In this document: piece after piece, positions 1 to 6,345 of the stretch
Numbering within the stretch: position 1 is the first letter of the stretch
Layout of the letters: the number at the start of each line of letters is the position of its first letter
Assembly (NCBI GenBank): GCA_038240335.1
Contig: JBBSDV010000065.1
Location: 1 to 15,497 of the forward strand
Direction: 5' to 3'
DNA length: 15,497 nt
From: JBBSDV01 sp038240335
Lineage (GTDB): Bacteria; Chloroflexota; Dehalococcoidia; DSTF01; JACRBR01
Made by a program: the position numbers and the translations under genes
The notes under the pieces: model-generated
Database searches by the model: none
Told to the model about the DNA's origin: nothing
What the model saw: the letters and a program-made list of their open reading frames with translations, nothing else

Positions 1-678
1 ACGCTCGCACCACGGTTCGGGTCGGCGGCTGCGAATGCGGTCGTTGGCGCCGCGGATCGCGTGATGGTCTCCGGCACCGCGACGATCGATGGCAAGCCGC
101 TCGAGGGCGGCTTTCTGTGGATCGAGGTGGAGCGCGACGGACTGCGTGAGGCATGCAACTTCTCGCACAACACGGGCACAGCCGGAACGTATACGCGCAC
201 CGTTGTCGGTGACGCCGAGATGCACGGCTGTGGGCGACCGGGAGATCGCGTCTACGTCGTGACGTTCCGCGACGGCCGCGTGCTTTACTCGCAACCAGCG
301 CCATGGCCGGCGAGCGGACACGTGCTCACCCTCGATGCCGAGTTTGCGAGCGCCGGCAGCGTTGCCTCACCCGCGGGCACGCGCATCCAGGGCGACGTGC
401 TGCTCGGCGATGGTACGCACGCGCCGCCGAGGTCGATCGTCGAGGCATACATCGGGGACACGCGATGCGGGGTCGCCGGGATTCCGCCCGCCCTCATGAC
501 ATTCAGTGATCCGGGGGCGTTCAGCATGATCGTCGGTGGCGCGGACTCCGTTCCCGGCTGCACTTCAGGCGCGACGATTACCTTTCGCGTCAACGGACAC
601 GCCGTCGCAGGCAAGGCCATCAACACGCTGCAGCCGCGAAACCCGTCAGTCTCGCTTCTCGCCGCGCCGCAACCGTAA
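1..678 (+). CDS. Exported-type protein with two Cys-paired beta-sandwich repeats (5' partial)
   Basis: The reading frame is open from the first base of the window, so the true start lies upstream; a GTG at 61 and an ATG at 64 are internal candidates only. I do not recognise a named family. The visible part holds two repeats of about 100 residues (roughly bases 61-345 and 385-660). Each has a beta-rich 'V.G...dG' opening, a first cysteine (codons 154 and 466), a second cysteine 25 or 31 residues later in a 'GC..G' turn (codons 229 and 559), and a closing 'v.f...G' strand. This resembles carboxypeptidase-regulatory-like or Ig-like folds of exported proteins, and the paired cysteines would suit disulfides outside the cytoplasm. 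No signal peptide can be checked because the N-terminus is missing. It ends 92 bp before fmt and is probably a separate unit. Function unknown. Confidence 0.7.
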   Translation, partial: TLAPRFGSAAANAVVGAADRVMVSGTATIDGKPLEGGFLWIEVERDGLREACNFSHNTGTAGTYTRTVVGDAEMHGCGRPGDRVYVVTFRDGRVLYSQPAPWPASGHVLTLDAEFASAGSVASPAGTRIQGDVLLGDGTHAPPRSIVEAYIGDTRCGVAGIPPALMTFSDPGAFSMIVGGADSVPGCTSGATITFRVNGHAVAGKAINTLQPRNPSVSLLAAPQP

Positions 679-758
679 CCCTCGCGAGTCGCGGACGACT
701 ACTGAGTTCGAAAGAACACACGACCCATCGCGGTATGCACGTCCCGATAGGGCCGTGA

Positions 759-764
759 TATCCT
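759..764 (+). promoter_or_regulatory. Putative extended -10 element for fmt (leaderless start)
   Basis: The hexamer TATCCT, preceded by TGA (an extended -10 'TGn'), ends exactly 6 nt before the fmt ATG, which would put transcription start on the A of the start codon. No Shine-Dalgarno-like sequence is present upstream, and no good -35 is seen at 16-18 nt. The same geometry recurs at two other plus-strand genes. Inferred only from pattern. Confidence 0.33.
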
Positions 765-770
765 CGCGCC

Positions 771-1739
771 ATGCGAGTTGTGTTTATGGGATCCCCGGAC
801 TTCGCGCTGCCGTCGCTGCGGCGTCTGATGGAGAGCGAGCACGAGGTCGTCGCGGTGTTCACGCAGCCGGATCGCCCGGTCGGCCGGGGCCGAAAGCTGT
901 CTCCGCCGCCGGTGAAGACGCTCGCGCTCGAGCACGGACTCGACGTGCATCAGCCGAAGTCGATCAGCCGCTCGGAGGTGGTTGACGAAATGCGGCGCAT
1001 TGCGCCGGACATCGGAGTCATCGCCGCATACGGACAGATCCTCAAACAGCGGGTGCTCGATGTGCCGCGGCTCGGTGTGATTAACGTTCACGCGTCGCTG
1101 CTGCCGCGATGGCGTGGCGCCGCGCCGATTCCGGCGGCGATTCTTGCCGGCGACGCGTATTCCGGCGCTACGATCATGCAGGTGCAACTCGCGCTCGACT
1201 CCGGCCCGATGTTCGATCGAGTGCGCATCGCGATCCAGGCCGAGGACACCGCCGGCACGCTCGCGCAGCGGATCGCAATCGCCGGTGCGAACCTGCTGAT
1301 GGATGTGCTGCCGCGCATCGAAACGGGGCAGATCACGGCGGAGCGGCAGGACGATGCCGCGGCGACCTACGCGCCGCAGATCGAGAAGTCAGACGCCCTC
1401 ATCGACTGGGTTCGCAACGGTGCGGATGACGTGTGGCACAAAGTGCGGGCGTATCATCCGTGGCCGATCGCCTACAGCTACCTCGATGGCGAGCCGTTGC
1501 GCATCCTCGAATGCATCCCGCTCGCGCACGCGCCTCTCAGAGACGCCCCGGGCACGATCTTCACGTTCACGGGTGTCGATGAAGCGCCCCTTCTGGGTTT
1601 CGGATTCTGCGTCGCCACCGCGAACGGTGATCTCGGGGTGATTACGGTGCAGGGGCCGGGCGGCAAGGCGATGCCCGCATCGCAGTATCTGCTCGGTCAT
1701 CGAAACATCGTCGGCAAGCGACTGACATCAACGCGCTGA
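771..1739 (+). CDS. fmt: Methionyl-tRNA formyltransferase
   Basis: This 322-residue protein matches the usual Fmt length. It transfers a formyl group from 10-formyl-tetrahydrofolate to the amino group of Met-tRNAi in the cytoplasm, allowing initiation with fMet. The N-terminus 'MRVVFMGSPDFALPSL' and the 'TQPDRPVGRGRKLSPPPVK' stretch near residues 31-49 are typical of Fmt. The formyltransferase catalytic triad is visible as Asn105 and His107 in 'INVHASLLPRWRGAAPI', plus Asp143 in 'LDSGPMF'. The C-terminal tRNA-binding domain carries the usual 'HPWPIAYSYLDGEPLRIL' region. The start is the first ATG of the family-typical N-terminus; there is no Shine-Dalgarno, and a -10-like hexamer sits 6 nt upstream. 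Peptide deformylase (def), a frequent neighbour, is absent on both visible sides. The gene converges on the NuoF-like gene. Confidence 0.96.
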   Translation: MRVVFMGSPDFALPSLRRLMESEHEVVAVFTQPDRPVGRGRKLSPPPVKTLALEHGLDVHQPKSISRSEVVDEMRRIAPDIGVIAAYGQILKQRVLDVPRLGVINVHASLLPRWRGAAPIPAAILAGDAYSGATIMQVQLALDSGPMFDRVRIAIQAEDTAGTLAQRIAIAGANLLMDVLPRIETGQITAERQDDAAATYAPQIEKSDALIDWVRNGADDVWHKVRAYHPWPIAYSYLDGEPLRILECIPLAHAPLRDAPGTIFTFTGVDEAPLLGFGFCVATANGDLGVITVQGPGGKAMPASQYLLGHRNIVGKRLTSTR

Positions 1740-1857
1740 CCAAACCCCCACCGCATTAGACTAACGGACGAGTCGCAGCACTACATTCTTGGTGAGCCCG
1801 CAATGCCCTGGCCTCTTGCCGAGGCGCGTTCGCATCAATCGGTGCTTGCGTGTCGCG

Positions 1858-3771
1858 TCAGCCGCCGGCGCGCGCGACGTCAGCGGGGTCGACGACGCGA
1901 AGGGGAATGGCGTCCCGAAATTTGTCTTCGATGACGATGTCGTCAGGCGCGATGTCCTTGCAGGCGTGGCAACGGATGCACTTGAGGTCGACGATCTGCC
2001 AATTGCCGTTTTCCCGGACGATCGCATCTGTTGGACAGATGGACGCCGCCTCTGCGACGGCGGGAGACTGGTTCGCCACACGATAGCGAATCAGGCCTTC
2101 GCAAGACTTCGTGGGGCAACGATGGCCGGTGGCGTGCGCGTCGTACTCGTCGCGGAAGAACTGCATCGTGTTGTTGATGATCACCGGCGACAGCGTGCCG
2201 TGGAAGCAGTTAGAGAACTGCATCGACGCCCCAAGCGATTTGATGTGCTCGGGATCGTCGGGCGCACCTTCACCGCGCGACGTGCGCTCGAGGATTTCGA
2301 CCATGCGCTGGTTACCGCCGCGGCAGGTCGTGCAGCGGCCGCAGGACTCGGCCTCTAGGAACCACGATGTCCAGACGTTGAGGTCGATGACGCATGCGGT
2401 GTCGTCGAGGAACACGATGCCGCCGCCGCCCATGCCCGCGCCGAGCGGCCGAAACGGCTCGGGTTCGAGCGGCAGGTCGGCGGCGATCGATGCCGGTAGC
2501 AAACCCGACAGCGGGCCGCCCTGCTGCATCGCCTTGAACGGGCGGCCGTTCGCGATGCCGCCGACCGATGCGAGCAGATCGCTCACTTTCGTGCCGAAGG
2601 GCACCTCGATGCAGCCTGTGCGCGCGACGTTGCCCGAGACGGTGAACATTTTCGTGCCGCGATTGAGTTCGGTGCCGACGGTGCTGTACGTCTCCGGCGT
2701 GACGCGCAGGAGCGAGGTCACGCACGCGTAGGTCTCGACGTTGTTGACGTTCGTCGGCATGCCGAGCACGCCGCTCGCTGCCGGAAACGGCGGCTTGATC
2801 CGCGGCATCCCACGCTCGTCGTTGACAGAGGAAATGAGGCCGGTCTCGTCGCCGCACACGTACGACCCCGCGCCGCGCACGACCTCGGCGTCGAACTTCA
2901 CGCCGGTTCCGAGCGAGTTCGCGCCAATGATCCCCTTCTCACGACACTGCGCGAGCGCGCGATTCACCCGCTCGATGGCGAGCGGGTACTCGTCGCGAAT
3001 GTAGATCCAGGCATAGGTCGCGCCGGTCGCGTATGCGCCGACGAGCAGTCCCTCGACCAGCATGTGGGGATCGCTCTCCATGACGACGCGATTTACCCAG
3101 GCACCCGGGTCGCCCTCGTCGGCATTGCAGACGAGGTACTTCGGCTCCGTCTTGGCGTCCTTGAGGAAGGTCCACTTCATGCCCGTCGAGAAGAACGAGC
3201 CGGAGTGACCGCGGAGCGTCGAGCCCTTCACGACGTTGAGCAGCGTGTCGCGATCGAGCTTCGTCGCAGCGAGGAACTGCGAGTAGCCACCGCGGGCGAG
3301 GTAGTGGTCGACATCGTCGGGATCGATGACGCCGCAGTTGTACATGAGCCATCGCGTTTGTAGCTTCATCCAATCCAGGTCGGTGAGCATCGGCAGGCCG
3401 GGAGCGCTGCCGGCGATAACGCCGAGTGCGTGGTCGGCATCGATGCCGCTCACCGCTGACGATGCGAACGCGTCGACGGCATCGGCTGTAATGTTGCCGT
3501 ACAGAACGCGTTGCCCGTCGGGCTTTCGGACTTCGACAACAGGCTCGGCCCAGGCGAAGCCTGTGTCGCCCGTCTGCATGATGTCGAATCCTGCGCCGGA
3601 CTCCGATAAGCGTGCGAGCGCCGCGAGTGTTTCGCGCGCGCCGGCGGCGATCGACGACGTGTTAATCGAGACGACGAACAGCGGTCGCGGTGGCTTCTCG
3701 ACCGCCGCCCAAGCGACGTCAGCGGCTGCGCGCAATTCATCGTACGAGGGCGTAGAAGTGGCGTCTGCCAT
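1858..3771 (-). CDS. NuoF/HndC-like NADH-dependent flavoprotein with reduced iron-sulfur complement
   Basis: 637 residues, ATG start overlapping the upstream NuoE-like stop as TAATG, which implies translational coupling. Domains: thioredoxin-like domain, about 30-105; NuoF FMN/NAD core, about 138-455; N3-type [4Fe-4S] domain with Cys477, Cys480, Cys483 and Cys522; ferredoxin-like domain, about 550-612. Core motifs kept are 'NCGVIDP', 'CNADEGDPGAW' (215-225), 'GAGSYVCGDET' (300-310) and 'TNVNNVET' (340-347). Oddities against HndC relatives: no cysteine anywhere before residue 146, so the N-terminal [2Fe-2S] site is gone; the FMN loop reads 'RGHSGSFFSTGMKW' (187-200) instead of the RGRGGAGF type; the ferredoxin domain keeps only Cys579, 598, 601 and 604. 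The family moves electrons between NAD(P)H, FMN and Fe-S clusters in soluble hydrogenases, formate dehydrogenases or complex I. The partner here is unknown. An upstream extension of the frame to 3909 is overlap noise. Confidence 0.92.
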   Translation of the reverse strand: MADATSTPSYDELRAAADVAWAAVEKPPRPLFVVSINTSSIAAGARETLAALARLSESGAGFDIMQTGDTGFAWAEPVVEVRKPDGQRVLYGNITADAVDAFASSAVSGIDADHALGVIAGSAPGLPMLTDLDWMKLQTRWLMYNCGVIDPDDVDHYLARGGYSQFLAATKLDRDTLLNVVKGSTLRGHSGSFFSTGMKWTFLKDAKTEPKYLVCNADEGDPGAWVNRVVMESDPHMLVEGLLVGAYATGATYAWIYIRDEYPLAIERVNRALAQCREKGIIGANSLGTGVKFDAEVVRGAGSYVCGDETGLISSVNDERGMPRIKPPFPAASGVLGMPTNVNNVETYACVTSLLRVTPETYSTVGTELNRGTKMFTVSGNVARTGCIEVPFGTKVSDLLASVGGIANGRPFKAMQQGGPLSGLLPASIAADLPLEPEPFRPLGAGMGGGGIVFLDDTACVIDLNVWTSWFLEAESCGRCTTCRGGNQRMVEILERTSRGEGAPDDPEHIKSLGASMQFSNCFHGTLSPVIINNTMQFFRDEYDAHATGHRCPTKSCEGLIRYRVANQSPAVAEAASICPTDAIVRENGNWQIVDLKCIRCHACKDIAPDDIVIEDKFRDAIPLRVVDPADVARAGG

Positions 3772-4268
3772 TAGTCTCGTGGCTCTGGCGTCATGCCAGC
3801 CTTCTGCTTGAGGTCGCGCACGAGCTTGGCGGTGGAGGCGGCAGTGAGCGGGCCTACGACCTCTCCGTTCACCCACACCTGCGCTGAGTTCTCGCACGTC
3901 CCGTTGCACTGCCCGAGGTGCAGCCCGAGCTTATCATCGTCGGTGTTCTGGCCCATACCGATGCCGAGTTCGGTCTGGAGCACCTTGCGCACGCCCTCGC
4001 CGTTTTTGAGCCGGCAGGCCGGCCCGCTGCACCAGCTGATCAGCGTTTCGGGCGGCGGTATCAGGCGGAACTCGCTATAGAAGGTCGCCGCTCCATAGAC
4101 ACGCGCCTCGCTTAGCCGCAGTTGGCGTGCGACCACCCGCATCGCGATCTTCGGCACGTAGCCGTAGTGATGCTGAACTGTGTGGAGGGCGCCGAGCAGG
4201 TCGCCGTCCGCCGGCTTGTAGTCGCGGATTAGGTGCTGGATCTCGGCGGTCGCTTCGTTTTCGAGCAA
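3771..4268 (-). CDS. NuoE/HndA-like [2Fe-2S] subunit
   Basis: 165 residues, the normal length for NuoE or HndA-type subunits. The N-terminal helical part ('HTVQHHYGYVPKIAM' and 'ARVYGAATFYSEF', about residues 29-67) is typical. The thioredoxin-like C-terminal domain has all four [2Fe-2S] ligands: Cys80 and Cys85 (C-x4-C) and Cys121 and Cys125 (C-x3-C). The start is a TTG: an in-frame stop lies nine codons upstream (4293-4295), no ATG intervenes, and GAGG stands 6 nt before the TTG. It is the first gene of a two-gene unit with the NuoF-like flavoprotein, with which it should form a cytoplasmic NADH-oxidising or NAD-reducing module. The complete cluster site contrasts with the cluster losses in the partner. 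No NuoG, hydrogenase or formate dehydrogenase large subunit lies beside it. Confidence 0.93.
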   Translation of the reverse strand: MLENEATAEIQHLIRDYKPADGDLLGALHTVQHHYGYVPKIAMRVVARQLRLSEARVYGAATFYSEFRLIPPPETLISWCSGPACRLKNGEGVRKVLQTELGIGMGQNTDDDKLGLHLGQCNGTCENSAQVWVNGEVVGPLTAASTAKLVRDLKQKAGMTPEPRD

Positions 4269-4294
4269 GATGATCCTCGTTTGTGCGCCGTTTC

Positions 4295-4324
4295 ACTATA
4301 GGCCAGCGAGTAGCGTACGGACAA
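4295..4324 (-). promoter_or_regulatory. Putative sigma70-type promoter of the NuoE/NuoF-like unit
   Basis: On the minus strand TTGTCC (4324-4319) is separated by 18 nt from TATAGT (4300-4295), which matches the -10 consensus at five of six positions. Transcription would begin near 4288, leaving a leader of about 20 nt that includes the GAGG ribosome site before the TTG start. The element lies in the divergent gap between the NuoE-like gene and the methyltransferase at 4466. Inferred from pattern. Confidence 0.42.
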
Positions 4325-4453
4325 GACGAGTGAGACTGATTAGCGAGCCATTCAAAGGTCTTCATCTAAGCTAGGCTGCGTGCCGAATCCGAGATTCCGA
4401 CAGCCAAGCGCCAGTTTTTCGCGCACGCGGCTGCATGGAAATCAGGGCAGGAG

Positions 4454-4459
4454 TACGAT
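4454..4459 (+). promoter_or_regulatory. Putative -10 element for the 4466 methyltransferase (leaderless start)
   Basis: TACGAT ends 6 nt before the ATG at 4466, the same spacing as at fmt and at the 10065 gene. An AGGAG at 4449-4453 is 12 nt from the ATG, which is too far for a normal Shine-Dalgarno. No good -35 is seen. Weak evidence alone; it gains weight from the repeated geometry. Confidence 0.25.
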
Positions 4460-4465
4460 GGGCCC

Positions 4466-5137
4466 ATGACCGAATCCCCGTACAAGCCAGAGTTTTTTGA
4501 GCGCGAGGACGAGTCGCCAGACGCGATGTTCTACGTCGAGCCGCGGCTCCTCGTGCACATTGACGATGATGCGATCGCAGCGGTGCGCGAGCTCTATGCG
4601 GAGTTGTTGCCGCCACACGCCGCGATCCTCGATCTCATGTCCAGCTACCGGTCGCATATACCGCCGGCGATCGAACCGGTACGCCTCGTCGGCGTTGGCA
4701 TGAACGAGGTGGAGCTGCGAGAGAACGACCAACTTACGGAGCATCTGGTCGTAGACATCAATCAGGATCCCGCGTTGCCGTACGGCGATGGTGAGTTCGA
4801 CGGCGCGGTGGTGACGGTGTCGGTGCAGTACATGACGCGGCCTGTTGAAATCTTCCGGGAAGTCGGACGCGCGTTGAAGGAGGGCGCACCGTTCATCGTC
4901 ACCTACTCCAACAGGATGTTCCCGACGAAGGCGGTGCGCATCTGGCGCGCACTCGATGATCGAGAGCGCGCGGCGCTCGTCGGCACCTACTTCCGGCACT
5001 CCGGCTGTTTCGGCGACGCCACGGCTGAGGACCGCACCGCGCGCGACGGCGCGCCGCACGACCCGCTGTTCGCCGTGTGGGCGCGGAAGCTCTCACTTGA
5101 CGCGCCCAATGTCGCCCCCGACTCTGGTGGTGTGTAA
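4466..5137 (+). CDS. SAM-dependent methyltransferase-like protein with non-canonical motif I
   Basis: 223 residues. The overall order is that of a class I methyltransferase: a first strand and loop at 53-65, a second strand at 73-79, 'LVVDIN' at 95-100, and a motif IV-like 'FDGAVVTVSVQYMTRP' at 111-126 followed by 'REVGRALKEG'. The usual glycine-rich SAM loop is replaced by 'ILDLMSSYRSHIP' (54-66), and the acidic residue at the end of strand 2 is missing ('GVGMN'). From memory, proteins with an 'LDLMSSW.SHLP' loop, an N-terminal 'HIDDGAIAAV'-like segment and 'FPTKAV..W' form a recognisable bacterial family annotated only as methyltransferases; all three signatures are here. Substrate unknown. 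It is divergent from the NuoE-like gene and probably cotranscribed with the next methyltransferase 75 bp downstream. Confidence 0.85.
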   Translation: MTESPYKPEFFEREDESPDAMFYVEPRLLVHIDDDAIAAVRELYAELLPPHAAILDLMSSYRSHIPPAIEPVRLVGVGMNEVELRENDQLTEHLVVDINQDPALPYGDGEFDGAVVTVSVQYMTRPVEIFREVGRALKEGAPFIVTYSNRMFPTKAVRIWRALDDRERAALVGTYFRHSGCFGDATAEDRTARDGAPHDPLFAVWARKLSLDAPNVAPDSGGV

Positions 5138-5212
5138 TGCGTCGGTAGGAGTTACCCCAAAGCCGCGTTCGCGTGGACGAATGAAACGAGCATACAGTTG
5201 AGCAAGGTAGTG

Positions 5213-6274
5213 ATGCCGCACGCATTTGTGACGAAGGAGGATCAGGCGCTCAAGATCTTTGGCTGGGCTGCCGGTGCGGCGAGCTTGCGCATGGTGCAGT
5301 ACGGCCTCAAGCTGGGCATCCTCGCCGCGATCACCTCGGAACCGAATGGGCTGACGCTCGAAGAGATGGCGGCGCGCACGTCGCTCGACGCGCGCTATGT
5401 ACGTGCATGGGCGAAGGCGGCACTCGCCGGCGAACTGCTCGAATACGACGCCGAAAGCAAGCGCTTCATCATGGCGCCGTTCATGGAAGCGCTGCTGCTC
5501 GACGACGAGGACTTCCAGTATTCCGCCGGACTCGCGACGAGCCATGGTGTCGAATCGCGGATCGCCGACCGGGTCGAGAGCTGCTTCGCCGGCGGCGAGG
5601 GCATCCCGTTCGCCGACTACGGTCAGGAGATGGTGGAGACGATCCACTCCTTCAGCAAGGCCGCGTACGAGCTCTTCCTGCCGAGCGTGCTGTTGCCGGA
5701 GCTGCCGGAGATGACCGCACGGCTTGCGGACGGCGGCACCATCCTCGAACTCGGCTGCGGCGCCGGCGCGGGGCTGATCTCGCTCGCTCGCACCTTTCCC
5801 AGCTGCACGGTGACCGGGCTCGATCCCGATCCGACGTCGATCATGCTGGCGAAGCGGCGAATCGACGACGCGGGTTTTAGCGAGCACGTCCATGCCGAAG
5901 AGATGCGCGGCGAGGATCTGACGAGCGAAGACGCGTTCGACTTCATCTACACCCAGATCTCGCTGCACGAGATGGACGACGCGCGCATCGTGCTCGAAAA
6001 CGCCCGTCGCGCGTTGAAGGAAGACGGTGTGCTACTGATTACCGAGATTCGCGGACCCGAGCGCATCGAGGACTGCACGGGCGCCTATAACGCCGTGCTC
6101 GCGCACATCGATCTGTTCTACGAGATCCCGCAGGCGATTGCGAAGGGCGGGCACGGCGTCGGATTCTTTACCCGTCACGAGATCGAATCGATGGCCGTCG
6201 ACGCCGGCTTGCGCAACTTCCGTGAACTTGATCTTGAACAGCCGCTCTACGCGGCATTCGTCGCCGGCAAGTAG
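5213..6274 (+). CDS. Class I SAM-dependent methyltransferase with N-terminal winged-helix domain
   Basis: 353 residues from the ATG at 5213. AAGG lies 5 nt before this ATG; an in-frame TTG at 5198 would add five residues but has a poorer ribosome site. Residues about 15-95 form a winged-helix dimerisation domain like that of small-molecule O-methyltransferases ('LKLGILAAI', 'LTLEEMAARTSLDARYVRAW'). The catalytic domain has a clean SAM motif I 'LELGCGAGAG' (178-187), an acidic residue closing strand 2 ('GLDPDP'), and motif IV 'FDFIYTQISLHEMDD' followed by 'RALKEDGVLLITE'. This suggests methylation of a small metabolite; the substrate cannot be read from sequence. The stop codon lies in the loop of a hairpin (6262-6280). 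Confidence 0.9.
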   Translation: MPHAFVTKEDQALKIFGWAAGAASLRMVQYGLKLGILAAITSEPNGLTLEEMAARTSLDARYVRAWAKAALAGELLEYDAESKRFIMAPFMEALLLDDEDFQYSAGLATSHGVESRIADRVESCFAGGEGIPFADYGQEMVETIHSFSKAAYELFLPSVLLPELPEMTARLADGGTILELGCGAGAGLISLARTFPSCTVTGLDPDPTSIMLAKRRIDDAGFSEHVHAEEMRGEDLTSEDAFDFIYTQISLHEMDDARIVLENARRALKEDGVLLITEIRGPERIEDCTGAYNAVLAHIDLFYEIPQAIAKGGHGVGFFTRHEIESMAVDAGLRNFRELDLEQPLYAAFVAGK

Positions 6275-6280
6275 CCGGCG
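6262..6280 (+). terminator. Short GC hairpin over the stop codon of the 5213 methyltransferase
   Basis: CGCCGGC (6262-6268), a five-base loop and GCCGGCG (6274-6280) form a perfect 7-bp stem. The TAG stop (6272-6274) is split between loop and stem. Only a weak 'TTGTTG' follows about 11 bases later, so terminator function is a guess. Confidence 0.28.
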
Positions 6281-6313
6281 GCGGATCCGGTTGTTGCTGG
6301 CTGCGGGTCATCA

Positions 6314-6345
6314 CGACCGACCGGTGTGCACGCCGCGATCGGTCG
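6314..6345 (-). terminator. Hairpin immediately after the Gfo/Idh/MocA stop codon
   Basis: CGACCGA (6314-6320) and TCGGTCG (6339-6345) pair over an 18-base loop that contains its own GTGCAC palindrome. It starts one base past the minus-strand stop codon and lies between two convergent genes, where it could act in either direction. There is no T-run, so this is a low-confidence terminator. Confidence 0.3.

Noticed and set aside
683..693. Palindrome CGCGAGTCGCG upstream of fmt
   Set aside because: Only 11 bp and made of common CG-rich words; not enough to call an operator.
1811..1825. 5-bp stem hairpin (GCCTC/GAGGC) between fmt and the NuoF-like gene
   Set aside because: Too short a stem with no T-run; no better terminator was seen in this convergent gap of 118 bp.
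1789..2358. 189-codon plus-strand ORF opposite the NuoF-like C-terminus
   Set aside because: Shadow of the ferredoxin and N3 cluster domains, which are unambiguous on the minus strand.
3772..3909. Upstream extension of the NuoF-like frame by 46 residues
   Set aside because: The extra residues are Arg-rich, overlap the NuoE-like gene on the same strand and match nothing in the family; the ATG at 3771 overlaps the NuoE-like stop and fits the family N-terminus.
5181..5201. Six-codon ORF (ATG to TGA) whose stop overlaps the TTG at 5198
   Set aside because: It could be a coupling leader, but it has no ribosome site and such tiny ORFs occur by chance.
5093..5968. 291-codon antisense ORF opposite the 5213 methyltransferase
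   Set aside because: Composition typical of the opposite strand of a coding region, no recognisable motif, and it conflicts with a well-supported gene.
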